From Nitrosomonas eutropha (GTDB taxonomy: Bacteria > Pseudomonadota > Gammaproteobacteria > Burkholderiales > Nitrosomonadaceae), in contig NZ_FPBL01000002.1 of the NCBI RefSeq assembly GCF_900116685.1, forward strand, positions 1-64,000: a stretch of 64,000 bases of DNA, written 5' to 3'. The first letter of the stretch is position 1; every line of letters starts with the position of its first letter. Below are positions 7,369 to 17,776 of the stretch, in pieces. Both the position numbers and the translations under genes were made by a program. Below the pieces are notes generated by a model. That model ran no database searches. It worked only from the letters and a program-made list of their open reading frames with translations, and was not told where the DNA came from.

Positions 7369-9348
7369 TTGATTAATTCTTTGCATAACTCGATTGTTTC
7401 AATGTCCGATTTGATGCCTGAATTGAGCACCATTTTTTCAGCTGATGGCATGCTCGCCCGCAATATACCAGACTATCGCCCACGCACCCAGCAGCTGGAG
7501 ATGGCACAAGCTATCGCATGCGCAATAGAGAACCAGGAAATTCTGGTTGCCGAAGCGGGCACGGGTACAGGAAAAACCTTTGCCTACCTGGTGCCGGCAT
7601 TATTGTCGGGAGGGAAAGTTATTTTATCCACCGGCACCAAGACATTGCAGGATCAACTTTTCCAGCGTGATATCCCAACTATACGTGCTGCGCTGAAAGT
7701 TCCAGTAACAGTTGCACTATTAAAAGGACGTGTCAATTATATCTGCCATTATCATCTTGAACGCACACTGAATTCGGATCACGTTCACTTTGCTAACCGT
7801 ACTGAAGTGAAATATCTCAATCTGATTGAACGGTATGCCAATACCAGCAGTCACGGTGATAAAAGCGGGCTGGATAAAGTACCGGAACAGGCGGCTATCT
7901 GGCAGCATGTTACTTCCACGCGAGAAAACTGTCTGGGATCAGATTGCCCGCATTATCGACAGTGCTTTGTCATGGAAGCGCGCAAACGTGCATTATCCGC
8001 AGATATGATTGTCGTCAATCATCATCTGTTTTTTGCGGATGTCATGCTGCGAGATGAAGGTTTGTCCGAATTACTGCCCGCCTGTAATACCGTGATATTT
8101 GATGAAGCACATCAGTTGCCGGAAGTGGCCAGTCTGTTTTTTGGTGAATCAATCAGCACTGGCCAGATAGCGACTCTGGTGCGCGACACCCATACCGAGG
8201 CTCTACTCGTTGCGCGGGAATTTACGCCGTTGTTTGATGCGCTGGCTGCAGCAGAAAAAGCTGCACTGGATATCTTACCGATAATCACTGAAAAGCATGC
8301 GCGCCTCTCTTTCGCAACTGCCGTACAACGGCCTGGATTCAGTGAGGCGCGACAAGTACTACAGGAAAAACTGGTACAACTGGCCAGTTTGCTTGAAACC
8401 CAGGCTGTTCGATCTCAAGAATTACAAAATTGCTGGCTGCGAGCACAAGCTATTCTGAACAAAATCAGACAATGGCACGAACAATCCGAATCCGGCAAAA
8501 TTATCAGCTGGATTGAGACCTACAGCCAAAGCCTGCAATTCAATACCACGCCTTTATCTATCGCGGAAACATTCAGCAGGCAGCTCAGTACCACAGTACG
8601 TGCGTGGATCTTTACCTCTGCTACGCTATCAGTCAAAAAGGATTTTTCCCATTACAATCGAATGATGGGGATGGTTGAAGCTAAAACTGCCAGCTGGGAT
8701 AGCCCGTTTGATTTCCCTAATCAGGCACTGCTTTATGTGCCGACTCAGTTGCCTGATCCAAACACACAGTATTACACCGAGAGCATCATTCAGGCAGTGT
8801 TGCCGGTAATTAAGGCCAGCCGTGGACGAGCATTCATTTTATGTACTAGTTTGCGCAACATGCAGCAGATCCATGAGTTACTGCAGGATGCGTTCGAGCA
8901 GGAGCAACTCGAATATCCGTTATTGTTGCAAGGAGAAGAAACCCGCTCTGCCCTCCTGAATCAATTTCGTAAACTGGGCAATGCTGTTCTGGTGGGCAGC
9001 CAATCCTTCTGGGAAGGTGTGGATGTACGTGGCCGCGCACTTTCACTGGTCATCATTGACCGGCTACCCTTTGCCTCACCAGATGATCCGGTGTTATCTG
9101 CCCGCATCGAGAAATATACGCAGGAAGGTCGTAATGCGTTTATGGAATACCAGCTGCCACATGCAATTATCAATTTAAAACAGGGTGCTGGTCGGCTGAT
9201 ACGAGATGAGTATGATCGGGGGGTATTAATGATTTGTGATCCGCGCCTGATATCTAAACCCTACGGCAAACGAGTCTGGCAAAGTCTACCACCGATGAAA
9301 CGCACCCGTGATCTGGATGAAGTAACTCACTTTCTGGCTACTGTTTAA
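7369..9348 (+). CDS. ATP-dependent DNA helicase, DinG/YoaA family
   Basis: This superfamily 2 helicase with an Fe-S cluster (XPD type) unwinds 5'-3' and serves in DNA repair. Visible are Walker A AEAGTGTGKT (residues 61-70), four cluster cysteines (126, 188, 193, 199), DEAH (245-248), and the C-terminal helicase motifs GSQSFWEGVDV and QGAGRLIR. With 659 residues it is closer in size to YoaA (636) than DinG (716). The start is uncertain: TTG 7369 follows AAGGAAGGA at a long spacing, while ATG 7402 has no ribosome site. It is divergent from lptD. Confidence 0.9.
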   Translation: MINSLHNSIVSMSDLMPELSTIFSADGMLARNIPDYRPRTQQLEMAQAIACAIENQEILVAEAGTGTGKTFAYLVPALLSGGKVILSTGTKTLQDQLFQRDIPTIRAALKVPVTVALLKGRVNYICHYHLERTLNSDHVHFANRTEVKYLNLIERYANTSSHGDKSGLDKVPEQAAIWQHVTSTRENCLGSDCPHYRQCFVMEARKRALSADMIVVNHHLFFADVMLRDEGLSELLPACNTVIFDEAHQLPEVASLFFGESISTGQIATLVRDTHTEALLVAREFTPLFDALAAAEKAALDILPIITEKHARLSFATAVQRPGFSEARQVLQEKLVQLASLLETQAVRSQELQNCWLRAQAILNKIRQWHEQSESGKIISWIETYSQSLQFNTTPLSIAETFSRQLSTTVRAWIFTSATLSVKKDFSHYNRMMGMVEAKTASWDSPFDFPNQALLYVPTQLPDPNTQYYTESIIQAVLPVIKASRGRAFILCTSLRNMQQIHELLQDAFEQEQLEYPLLLQGEETRSALLNQFRKLGNAVLVGSQSFWEGVDVRGRALSLVIIDRLPFASPDDPVLSARIEKYTQEGRNAFMEYQLPHAIINLKQGAGRLIRDEYDRGVLMICDPRLISKPYGKRVWQSLPPMKRTRDLDEVTHFLATV

Positions 9349-9393
9349 TGTCATTCCATTCCAATTGTTTATCTTTGTTGGACTGCACTATTG

Positions 9394-9600
9394 GCGTACC
9401 ATACCTCACAGGAACACGCATCAGACAATTACGGGGATGATATTCACTACAAGGACTATCTGCTGTACGCCTATTTACAGCAAGGTGAAACCGAGAAAGC
9501 ACGCACCATTGTGCAAGAAATCAAGAAATCCTGACTGCTTTATGACGGCCAAAGTTGCGTACGACACTCGCTGCAGGCAGGCTTCCAGGGTGCGCTTTAT
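9394..9600 (+). pseudogene. C-terminal remnant of a TPR-type protein
   Basis: Between the helicase and a minus-strand lipoprotein gene, the frame from 9394 to the TGA at 9532-9534 reads like the end of a tetratricopeptide protein (DYLLYAYLQQGE, then KARTIVQEIKKS). After the stop the next frame continues with a plausible tail (FMTAKVAYD). There is no start codon and no upstream domain, so this is a broken remnant. The family is judged by the DYLxYAYLQ-G---A pattern only. The rest of 9349-9596 shows nothing else. Confidence 0.4.
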
Positions 9601-10865
9601 TCCGCAGCAGACACAACAATCAACATGCGAATGAATTCCATGATTTCAGGGCGAAACACATCGTTATGATCTGTAATCAATCGCTTATCGACTTTTACAT
9701 TCAGGTAGGGATTATGAATTACTGTGCGCCCCAGACTTGTTAACTCTGTTCTGCCAAATTGTAGTGATTCTTCTGGTAGTTGACTCTCCCAGATAGTTCT
9801 GGCTTGATCATAAGCCGGCTCTATGCTTGCGCTGACAGGATGCAACTCATGACTTTGTAAAGGCTCAAAATGACCCACCGCCTGACGGTCAGCCGCGCCT
9901 TCACTATAGGAAAGTGGCAGATTGCAATCGTTACGATTGATTGTGCCGTGAGTTTCGAAGAGGGTTGAGAAAATCCGGCCAGCAGGAAAAGCATACTTAG
10001 TCGCGTAATCAGCTTCAGAGGTCAGAATAACCAATCGTGGCGGTTGATTCTGGAAGTAGCTGCAGCGTGCCTGTGCCAGATCATAAAGAGGCGCATATTT
10101 GAGCGCTTCAAAGGCCGGATTAAGCAAGACCACAAGATCCCCAAACCCTTCCGCATTACCGACATAGTTCTTGTTGCCAGCGCTGTTGACAAAGCGATCA
10201 GCGAGAATCTGGGCGGTAGCACTATAAACTGCTGCACCACCAAGGCTATGTCCTATGACCACAAGACGACTTTTTACCGGTGGTTCCTGCGTATTCTTGA
10301 CATTGCGAATCTCTTCCAGCCGCAACAGCAGTTCAGTCATCCCAAGATATCCCACTTCATGTGCCGTATTCTTGCGATCCCAGAAAGTAGCATCCTTCAC
10401 CAGCGGCATATCAATTGATTCCCCACGCCAACCGACATAAACACCCACGACTCTGCGCGGTGTTCTGCCTGAATGCAGTTGATTCTCAACCTTGCTAAGC
10501 TCGGCCAGACTGTGTTTGAAACTTTCTATATTGGCATCACCCGGATCGGCATTATGATGCCAGCCATGCACAAAAACATTGATTAACAGACTTTCTTTTG
10601 AAGCTAATGTGTACAACACACTCAGCAGTGCCTGCATTTGCGCACGGTTACGAAGTTGCCCCTGATCATCAATTTCGACAAAACCGAGCAAATATTCCTG
10701 ATTTGTTTCCTCGTTGTGCTCCTGGATAGAATGAGATTCACATAATTCTTGAGCTGCTACCACACAACTGCTGAAGTTGTTGTGGTAGATTTCATTAGAG
10801 GCACAAGCAGATAGCAGCAATGCAAACGATGCAGTCAGCAACAATTTTGTAGCTGTATCATTCAT
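9597..10865 (-). CDS. Lipoprotein with alpha/beta-hydrolase (lipase-like) fold
   Basis: The 422-residue protein begins with a lipoprotein signal peptide; the lipobox LSAC puts the lipidated cysteine at residue 21. An HGWHH segment at 100-104 resembles an oxyanion-hole strand, and GHSLGG at 205-210 gives a nucleophile Ser207 in a lipase elbow. A C-terminal histidine cannot be picked with certainty. The start overlaps the end of purD by 8 bases, so it is probably co-transcribed with purH-purD, though a purine role is not expected. The substrate is unknown; an esterase or lipase at the outer membrane is the best guess. Confidence 0.7.
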   Translation of the reverse strand: MNDTATKLLLTASFALLLSACASNEIYHNNFSSCVVAAQELCESHSIQEHNEETNQEYLLGFVEIDDQGQLRNRAQMQALLSVLYTLASKESLLINVFVHGWHHNADPGDANIESFKHSLAELSKVENQLHSGRTPRRVVGVYVGWRGESIDMPLVKDATFWDRKNTAHEVGYLGMTELLLRLEEIRNVKNTQEPPVKSRLVVIGHSLGGAAVYSATAQILADRFVNSAGNKNYVGNAEGFGDLVVLLNPAFEALKYAPLYDLAQARCSYFQNQPPRLVILTSEADYATKYAFPAGRIFSTLFETHGTINRNDCNLPLSYSEGAADRQAVGHFEPLQSHELHPVSASIEPAYDQARTIWESQLPEESLQFGRTELTSLGRTVIHNPYLNVKVDKRLITDHNDVFRPEIMEFIRMLIVVSAAE

Positions 10866-12156
10866 TTCTCAATCCACGATGCCCAATATCCTGCCGCATC
10901 TGACAGCCATCGAAATGAATACTTTCTGCAATAGCATAAGCGCGTAACCGTGCCTGCCGGATGTCTTCACCCAAAGCAGTCACCCCCAGCACCCGCCCGC
11001 CAGCAGTCAGGATTTCCTTGGAATTTCCACTACTGATGGTGGTTCCGGCATGAAAAATGTGAGATCTATCATTCACATCCTGATTCTCTATAATTATATC
11101 CAGGCCGTGAATAACATCATTTTTCCGTGGACTGTCAGGATAGCCTTGTGCTGCCATCACGACACATAATGCAACTCCGGGATCCCACTCAACATTGACT
11201 TGATCCAGTGTGCCATTAACTGCATGATCCAGCAGAGAAAATAAATCAGTTTTCAGTCGCAGCATGATGACTTGAGTTTCCGGATCACCCAGGCGACAGT
11301 TGAATTCCAGCACCCTGATGTCGCCCTGAGATGAAATCATCAATCCTGCATAAAGAAACCCGGTATAAGGTTGTGATTGTTGTGCCATCCCTTCGATCAC
11401 GGGCATGATGACTTCCCGCATTATTTTTTCATGCAGGTCAGGGGTAATAACCGGTGCGGGAGAATAGGCACCCATGCCACCCGTGTTGGGCCCTTCATCA
11501 TTATCCAGCAAACGTTTGTGATCCTGACTGGTGGCTAGAGGCACGGTATTCTGCCCATCTGACAAGACAATAAAACTGGCTTCCTCCCCTTCCAGATATT
11601 CTTCAATCAAGATATGTGCCCCTGCAGCCCCTAATTTATTATCTATCAGCATGGTATCGACAGCTGCATGCGCTTCATCCAATGTCTGCGCGACAATCAC
11701 CCCCTTACCGGCTGCCAATCCGTCAGCCTTGATGACAACAGGTAGAACATGCTGATCAAGATAGCGATGGGCAGCAGCAGCGTCGCTAAATGTTTCACTG
11801 GCAGCGGTTGAAATACCGTGGCTAAGCATGAATGCTTTGGCAAAGCTTTTGGAGCCTTCCAGCCGCGCGGCATTCCGGGTTGGTCCGAATATTTTCAGAC
11901 CTGCAGTCTGAAAGGTATCAACGATACCATCCGTCAGTGGTGCTTCCGGGCCCACTACAGTCAAATCAATTTTTTCCTGCCGGGCAAATACCAGCAAATC
12001 AGAAATAGAAGTTACCGGAATATTTTCCAACTTGGCTTCCAGTGCTGTTCCGGCATTGCCAGGTGCGACAAAAACCTTCTTGACCAATGGAGATTGAGCT
12101 AGTTTCCATGCCAGAGCATGCTCTCTGCCGCCACTGCCGATCACAAGTAATTTCAT
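10858..12156 (-). CDS. purD: Phosphoribosylamine--glycine ligase
   Basis: The 432-residue ATP-grasp enzyme joins phosphoribosylamine and glycine to GAR, the second step of purine synthesis. N-terminal MKLLVIGSGGREHALAWKL, then VGPEAPL, KADGLAAGKGV and EFNCRLGDPETQ are the family landmarks, and the length is normal. It follows purH after 63 bp and overlaps the lipoprotein gene downstream. dusB-fis-purH-purD in a row is a familiar order in betaproteobacteria. Confidence 0.97.
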   Translation of the reverse strand: MKLLVIGSGGREHALAWKLAQSPLVKKVFVAPGNAGTALEAKLENIPVTSISDLLVFARQEKIDLTVVGPEAPLTDGIVDTFQTAGLKIFGPTRNAARLEGSKSFAKAFMLSHGISTAASETFSDAAAAHRYLDQHVLPVVIKADGLAAGKGVIVAQTLDEAHAAVDTMLIDNKLGAAGAHILIEEYLEGEEASFIVLSDGQNTVPLATSQDHKRLLDNDEGPNTGGMGAYSPAPVITPDLHEKIMREVIMPVIEGMAQQSQPYTGFLYAGLMISSQGDIRVLEFNCRLGDPETQVIMLRLKTDLFSLLDHAVNGTLDQVNVEWDPGVALCVVMAAQGYPDSPRKNDVIHGLDIIIENQDVNDRSHIFHAGTTISSGNSKEILTAGGRVLGVTALGEDIRQARLRAYAIAESIHFDGCQMRQDIGHRGLRNE

Positions 12157-12219
12157 CTGGCTATCTGAATAGAATTTAAGGATACAAGTTGATGAGAAGC
12201 AAGAAAAAAACGTAATCTG

Positions 12220-13782
12220 CTAGTGTCTAAAATGTCTGACACCGGTAAAGATCATGGCTATCCCTTGTTCGTTGGCGGCAGCGATGATTTCTTCATCGCG
12301 AATACTGCCACCTGGTTGGATGACAGCCTTGGCACCTGCCTGGGCGAGCACATCCAGTCCATCCCGAAACGGAAAAAATGCATCCGATGCAACGACAGAT
12401 CCATGCAAATCAAGATGAGCCTGTTCTGCCTTAATTGAAGCAATACGGGCACTGTCCACCCGACTCATCTGTCCGGCACCAATGCCAAGTGTCTGGCCAT
12501 TGCTACAAAATACAATGGTGTTGGATTTGACAAACTTTGCCACTCGCCATGCAAATAGGCAATCCTCAATTTGTGCATCCGTTGGCTTTATTTGTGTCAC
12601 CATTCGTAACTGATTAACCGTGATATTAAGATCGTCCGGTGTCTGAACCAGCAAGCCACCATCCACACGCTTCAGATCATATAGATTGTCATGCGCGCCC
12701 AGTGGAACAGTCAGCACCCGGATATTGGATTTACCTGTCAGAAGTTGTCTGGCTTCTATGCTGAATTCTGGTGCAACAATCACTTCCACAAATTGTTGCA
12801 ATACTGCTTTAGCCAGATCAGCCTCGACTGTACGGTTAATCGCAATAATGCCACCAAAAGCTGATACCGGGTCGGTAGTAAATGCTTTCTCATAAGCAGC
12901 AAGTGGATTATCAGCAATGGCTACACCACAGGGATTGGCATGCTTGATAATAACGCAGGCGGGTTTATCGAAAGTTCTGACACATGCCCACGCCGCGTCG
13001 GTATCAGCAATATTGTTATAGGACAACTCCTTCCCCTGGAGCTGGTTATAGCCTGCCAGACTGCCTGTTATATCTGCTGTATCGCGATAAAACGCTGCCT
13101 GCTGATGGGGATTTTCTCCATAACGCAAGGGTTGAGTTAATGTAAAGCTGAGATTGAATTGATCCGGAAATGGTTTGCGCTGTCCGGTTGCGGGTTCTAG
13201 TGCCGTTAGATAATTGCTGATTGCTCCATCGTAGCGTGCGGTATGGGAAAAAGCCTTTTGCGCTAATTTGAAACGATAATCACGATCAACTGATCCGTTG
13301 TTTGATCGTATTTGTTCCAGCAGTGGCTCATAATCCTGCGGGTCGGTTACAACGGCAACCCGCTGAAAATTCTTGGCTGCTGCCCGGATCATGGTAGGCC
13401 CGCCGATATCAATGTTCTCGATTGCCTCTTCAACTGTACAGCCTTGCCGAGCGATTGTGCTGGCAAACGGATACAGATTAACCACTACCAGATCAATCAC
13501 TGGAATCTGTGCCTGCGCCATTGCCTGCTGATGCACAGGCAAATCCATCCTGGCAAGAATTCCTGCGTGCACCTTGGGATGCAGCGTCTTAACCCGTCCA
13601 TCCAGCATTTCAGGGAAACCCGTGTAGTCGCTCACTTCTATGACGGGAATACCCACTTCCTGCAACAATTTTGCAGTCCCGCCAGTTGAAAGAATCACAA
13701 TATCGAATTGATGCAGAACTGAGGCCAGCTCAACCACGCCTGTTTTATCTGAAACACTGATGAGTGCTTGTTTAATACACAT
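12220..13782 (-). CDS. purH: Bifunctional AICAR formyltransferase/IMP cyclohydrolase
   Basis: The 520-residue protein catalyses the last two steps of IMP synthesis. The N-terminal cyclohydrolase domain (about 1-195; [36 protein letters not shown]) is followed by the transformylase domain with KHANPCGVA near residue 270. Length and motifs are normal. It begins 9 bp after the fis stop and is followed by purD. Confidence 0.97.
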   Translation of the reverse strand: MCIKQALISVSDKTGVVELASVLHQFDIVILSTGGTAKLLQEVGIPVIEVSDYTGFPEMLDGRVKTLHPKVHAGILARMDLPVHQQAMAQAQIPVIDLVVVNLYPFASTIARQGCTVEEAIENIDIGGPTMIRAAAKNFQRVAVVTDPQDYEPLLEQIRSNNGSVDRDYRFKLAQKAFSHTARYDGAISNYLTALEPATGQRKPFPDQFNLSFTLTQPLRYGENPHQQAAFYRDTADITGSLAGYNQLQGKELSYNNIADTDAAWACVRTFDKPACVIIKHANPCGVAIADNPLAAYEKAFTTDPVSAFGGIIAINRTVEADLAKAVLQQFVEVIVAPEFSIEARQLLTGKSNIRVLTVPLGAHDNLYDLKRVDGGLLVQTPDDLNITVNQLRMVTQIKPTDAQIEDCLFAWRVAKFVKSNTIVFCSNGQTLGIGAGQMSRVDSARIASIKAEQAHLDLHGSVVASDAFFPFRDGLDVLAQAGAKAVIQPGGSIRDEEIIAAANEQGIAMIFTGVRHFRH

Positions 13783-13791
13783 TTGAAAAAA

Positions 13792-14034
13792 TTATCCGAT
13801 CTGATGTTTGGTTAGTCGGTTACGCAAGGTATTGCGATTGATGCCAAGTAGTTCAGCCGCCTTGCTTTGATTGCCTTGTGCATAATGCATGGCGACTTCT
13901 ATTAATGGTTTTTCCACACTGCGTATCACTATTTCATAAATAGGGCATGGTTTCTCACCTTCTAGATCGCGAAAATAAGCTTCTACCGCTTTACGAACAC
14001 AGAGCGCAATTTCATTTTCGTTAATAACAGTCAT
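13792..14034 (-). CDS. fis: DNA-binding protein Fis
   Basis: The 80-residue nucleoid protein bends DNA and modulates stable-RNA promoters and site-specific recombination. The C-terminal helix-turn-helix is clear (QSKAAELLGINRNTLRNRL). It is shorter at the N-terminus than enterobacterial Fis (98), as is usual in betaproteobacteria. The start overlaps the dusB stop by four bases, the conserved dus-fis coupling. Confidence 0.93.
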   Translation of the reverse strand: MTVINENEIALCVRKAVEAYFRDLEGEKPCPIYEIVIRSVEKPLIEVAMHYAQGNQSKAAELLGINRNTLRNRLTKHQIG

Positions 14035-15044
14035 GCCTCAAGGATCTCTTCGTCAATATAGGTAAGTGTTTGGCTCCGATCAGCCTGCTCATGGAAAAAC
14101 TGATGGGTAGCTGCCAATTGTTCCTCAACCGATGCAAGCTGGTTCATGGCATGGCGAAAAGCCGCAGAACCTGCCAACCCACGGGTATACCAGGAAATAT
14201 GTTTACGAGCGATCCGTACGCCCGAATATTCACCGTAGAACTGATAAAGCTCTTGCAGATGATCAATTAAAACATGATGAATTTCAGCTACTTCAGGCAG
14301 AGGCAAAAAATTGTCGGTTGTCAGATAGTGATTAATTTCCCGAAAAATCCAAGGTCTGCCCTGGGCAGCACGACCTATCATGACAGCATCCACTCCCGTG
14401 TATTCAAGTACTTCTCTGGCCTTCTCCGGTGTATTGATATCGCCATTGGCAATCACTGGAATATTGATGGCCGCTTTGACGGTCGCGATGGTGTCGTACT
14501 CAGCCTGCCCCCGATAGGCACAAGCGCGTGTGCGCCCGTGTACAGCCAGCGCCTGGATACCTGCACTTTCAGCGATTTTAGCCACTGCAACTGCATTTTT
14601 ATGCTGTGTATCCCAGCCAGTTCTGATTTTCAGGGTGACCGGAATATCCACCGCCTGCACGACTGCTTCAAGAATTTTGCTGACCAGATCTTCATCTTTC
14701 AGCAAAGCAGATCCTGCCATGACATTGCATATTTTTTTGGCTGGGCATCCCATATTGATATCAATGATTTCGGCACCATGATCCGCGTTGTGGCGCGCAG
14801 CCTGTGCCATCATAGCTGGATCAGCACCTGCAATCTGTACCGAAACCGGTTTCACCTCTCCCTCATGACAAGCACGGCGCAGGGTTTTTTCAGAGCCGTA
14901 TAACAGAGAGTTACTGGAAACCATTTCAGACACCGCCATCGCAGCACCCATCCGTTTGCATAATTGTCGGAAAGGCCGATCTGTCACTCCTGCCATGGGG
15001 GCAACAATCAATTTGTTTTTAAGCGTATAGGAACCAATTTGCAT
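14031..15044 (-). CDS. dusB: tRNA-dihydrouridine synthase B
   Basis: The 337-residue FMN enzyme reduces specific uridines in tRNA to dihydrouridine. The TIM-barrel start (VAPMAGVTDRPFR), the catalytic-cysteine motif NMGCPAKK near residue 98, KIRTGW and GRTR are present. It is first gene of dusB-fis-purH-purD. The 175-bp gap upstream (15045-15219) should hold its promoter; it includes a 14-bp perfect palindrome AATCAGATCTGATT at 15141-15154 of unknown role. Confidence 0.95.
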   Translation of the reverse strand: MQIGSYTLKNKLIVAPMAGVTDRPFRQLCKRMGAAMAVSEMVSSNSLLYGSEKTLRRACHEGEVKPVSVQIAGADPAMMAQAARHNADHGAEIIDINMGCPAKKICNVMAGSALLKDEDLVSKILEAVVQAVDIPVTLKIRTGWDTQHKNAVAVAKIAESAGIQALAVHGRTRACAYRGQAEYDTIATVKAAINIPVIANGDINTPEKAREVLEYTGVDAVMIGRAAQGRPWIFREINHYLTTDNFLPLPEVAEIHHVLIDHLQELYQFYGEYSGVRIARKHISWYTRGLAGSAAFRHAMNQLASVEEQLAATHQFFHEQADRSQTLTYIDEEILEA

Positions 15045-15219
15045 AAACAGGTAAAGCCAGGTTAAAAATATCAGAAGAAAAATTCCATAGCTGCCAGCCA
15101 GTTTTAGCTGTTAATGAAATTTGGTGAAAATTATTGAATAAATCAGATCTGATTCCAATCCTGAACTGGATTATCGGATCTTTATAGCCATATCAACGTA
15201 TTTTCGATTATTCGAGCAA

Positions 15220-16395
15220 TCAATTTTTTGTACCGAATATCATTTGCCGTGCAACCAGACGTTTTACGGGCGGCAGGCAATCCAGAACGGTCAATCCTAT
15301 TCCGTTACAAGTCTGTACCAGCGGCAAATCAGCTGTAAACAGTTTTATCAGAGAATCAGTAAACATTCTGCCAATATGTTTGTCACGTTGGCGCCGTTTG
15401 CTGTAGGCAGACAGCATTCTGCTTGATCCTGGCTCACCAGGCGCACCAGAAGGGGCGTGACTAATTTCACTGGCCAGCTCCCATGCGTCTCTCAATCCAA
15501 GATTAAAGCCCTGCCCGGCAACCGGATGGAGTGTTTGTGCAGCATTACCTATTATTACTGATCGATGGCCGATAATTGTTGACGCATGTTTGAGTATCAG
15601 CGGGAAACTTGATCGCTTACCTGCGTGAATAAAATTACCCAGACGATCTCCAAATTGTTCGTGTAAATGCAGCAAAAACAATCTGTCATCAAGCCTTAGT
15701 ATTTTTTTTGCTTCGACAGTCGGCATTGTCCATACCAATGCATATTTATCGCCAGATGGCAGCAGTGCCAATGGCCCGTTCAGGGCAAAACGTTCAAAAG
15801 CTGTTCCTGATCGGGATGATTCGGTTTTAATGTTAGCCACAATCGCCGTATGTCGGTAGTCATGAACGTGATAACAGATGCCATCAATTTGCTCTGCAAG
15901 TTTTCCACCATCCGCCAGCACCAGCAATTTGGCTTGAACCTGTTTTTCCATCTCATTTTGTCGATACGTTATCCGGGCTTGCTGCTGACTTGTCTGTATG
16001 GTCGTAACCAGCGCATTTGTCCGGTATACGACACCGTAATCTCGCACGGATCGGCCCATGGTATGGTAAAGGTTGTGATAATTGACCACATAACCCAGTG
16101 CCGGAACTCCTGCATCATCAGGGGTAAGCACAGTATGGCCAAAATGACCACAATTCGAAATATGAATTGTGGTGATTGGCGTAGGTTGTGTCAGATTTTT
16201 CCAGATACCCAGGTGCTGCAGAATTAAACGGCTACCATATGAAAGAGCTAGCGGCCGCGGGTCGTCCACTTCCTCTGGTAGCTCACGTGCTTCAAGCAGC
16301 AAAATCGAGAGCTTATGTTCACGCAATGCCAATGCCAGAGCCATTCCAACCGGACCACCTCCAACAATGACAATATCGAATTGCTGATCAATCAT
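15220..16395 (-). CDS. FAD-dependent ubiquinone-biosynthesis hydroxylase, UbiH family
   Basis: The 391-residue flavoprotein monooxygenase has the Rossmann motif VGGGPVGMALA at residues 11-21, and GNAAQTLHPVAGQGFNLGLRD near residue 290, diagnostic of UbiH/UbiF/UbiI/Coq6. These enzymes hydroxylate the ring of ubiquinone precursors. Which ring position is modified cannot be told from sequence by eye; UbiH is most likely. It lies downstream of hisD, separated by a hairpin at 16435-16460. Confidence 0.88.
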   Translation of the reverse strand: MIDQQFDIVIVGGGPVGMALALALREHKLSILLLEARELPEEVDDPRPLALSYGSRLILQHLGIWKNLTQPTPITTIHISNCGHFGHTVLTPDDAGVPALGYVVNYHNLYHTMGRSVRDYGVVYRTNALVTTIQTSQQQARITYRQNEMEKQVQAKLLVLADGGKLAEQIDGICYHVHDYRHTAIVANIKTESSRSGTAFERFALNGPLALLPSGDKYALVWTMPTVEAKKILRLDDRLFLLHLHEQFGDRLGNFIHAGKRSSFPLILKHASTIIGHRSVIIGNAAQTLHPVAGQGFNLGLRDAWELASEISHAPSGAPGEPGSSRMLSAYSKRRQRDKHIGRMFTDSLIKLFTADLPLVQTCNGIGLTVLDCLPPVKRLVARQMIFGTKN

Positions 16396-16434
16396 GGCCG
16401 TTCATATTAAGCAGTAGAATCAAGCAGACAGGTT

Positions 16435-16460
16435 GATCACAGGCGTTTGAGCCTGTGATC
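16435..16460 (-). terminator. Perfect 10-bp hairpin at the hisD stop codon
   Basis: GATCACAGGC (16435-16444) pairs with GCCTGTGATC (16451-16460) around a 6-nt loop, touching the hisD stop codon. On the minus strand no U-run follows, so it may be a weak terminator, an RNA-processing site or a 3' stabilising structure rather than a classical rho-independent terminator. Confidence 0.45.
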
Positions 16461-17758
16461 TATCGATAACGGAACTCAGCAGATCTAGCGTGCGCCTCAA
16501 GCCCTTCCCCCTTTGCCAGAATGGATGCAATCTTGCCTAATCTGGATGCTCCCTCAGCTGAAACTTGAATCAGGCTGGTACGTTTCTGGAAATCATAAAC
16601 ACCCAGTGGAGAGGAAAAACGAGCTGTGCCAGAAGTAGGAAGCACATGGTTAGGGCCAGCACAATAATCTCCCAGTGCCTCACAGGTATATCGCCCAAGG
16701 AAAATTGCGCCAGCGTGCCGAATACTGTCTACCCATTGTTCTGGCTGATCAACGGATAACTCCAGATGTTCAGGTGCAATCCGGTTTGCGATCAAACAAG
16801 CTTCTTCCAGATCACGCACCTTGACTAATGCACCACGATTCTTCAGTGAAGCGTGGATAATCTCTCGGCGCGGCAGTGTATCAACCAATCTGACAATACT
16901 TTCTGCTACCGCATCCAGAAAGGCTTCATCCGGGCAAAGCAGAATTGATTGTGCCTGCTCGTCATGTTCGGCTTGCGAGAACAGATCCATCGCAATCCAG
17001 TCAGGATCGGTTTTTCCATCACATATCACCAGAATTTCTGATGGCCCTGCCAGCATATCAATTCCAACTTCTCCAAACACATGCCGCTTTGCCGTTGCTA
17101 CATAGGCATTGCCAGGACCAACAATTTTATCCACTTTTGGAATAGTCGCCGTACCATAAGCCAGGGCACCGATTGCCTGCGCCCCCCCTATAGTAAAAAC
17201 ACGATCTACTTCACAAATTGCAGCCGCCGCCATTACCAGCGGATTTTTCTCTCCCCCTGGCGTTGGCGTTACCATAATCAATTCATTGACACCGGCAACC
17301 CGGGCGGGAATTGCGTTCATTAACACTGATGATGGGTAAGCGGCCTTGCCTCCGGGCACATAGAGCCCTACCCGATCCAACGCGGTAATTTTCTGTCCCA
17401 GCCGTGTGCCGTCCGGCTCAACATAATCCCATGATTGGGCTATTTGTTTTTCATGATAGGTGCGTATACGGAAAGCAGCCTGTTCCAAGGCATCACGCTG
17501 ATCACCATGCAAGGATTTCAGGGCTGATTGCCACTGATCACGAGGCAATTCGATCTGGTCAATTTGGGTTATATCCAAGTTATCAAATCGACATGTAAGC
17601 TCAAGTAATGCCTCATCTCCATATTTTCTGATCTGGTTCAGAATATGAATCACAGTCCGATCAATCTCATCATCAAGAGATATTTCAAAATGCAATAGTG
17701 ATTCAAGTTTCTCTTGAAAATGGGTATCCGAAGATGACAGCCGTCTGATTGGAGTCAT
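16460..17758 (-). CDS. hisD: Histidinol dehydrogenase
   Basis: The 432-residue zinc enzyme oxidises L-histidinol to L-histidine in two NAD-dependent steps, the end of histidine synthesis. Visible are [27 protein letters not shown] with a zinc ligand, and [14 protein letters not shown]. Length matches E. coli (434). It lies 18 bp after hisG in the same direction. The usual hisC does not follow; a UbiH-like gene does. Confidence 0.96.
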   Translation of the reverse strand: MTPIRRLSSSDTHFQEKLESLLHFEISLDDEIDRTVIHILNQIRKYGDEALLELTCRFDNLDITQIDQIELPRDQWQSALKSLHGDQRDALEQAAFRIRTYHEKQIAQSWDYVEPDGTRLGQKITALDRVGLYVPGGKAAYPSSVLMNAIPARVAGVNELIMVTPTPGGEKNPLVMAAAAICEVDRVFTIGGAQAIGALAYGTATIPKVDKIVGPGNAYVATAKRHVFGEVGIDMLAGPSEILVICDGKTDPDWIAMDLFSQAEHDEQAQSILLCPDEAFLDAVAESIVRLVDTLPRREIIHASLKNRGALVKVRDLEEACLIANRIAPEHLELSVDQPEQWVDSIRHAGAIFLGRYTCEALGDYCAGPNHVLPTSGTARFSSPLGVYDFQKRTSLIQVSAEGASRLGKIASILAKGEGLEAHARSAEFRYR

Positions 17759-17776
17759 GGTAATTTAAGAGTTGGG

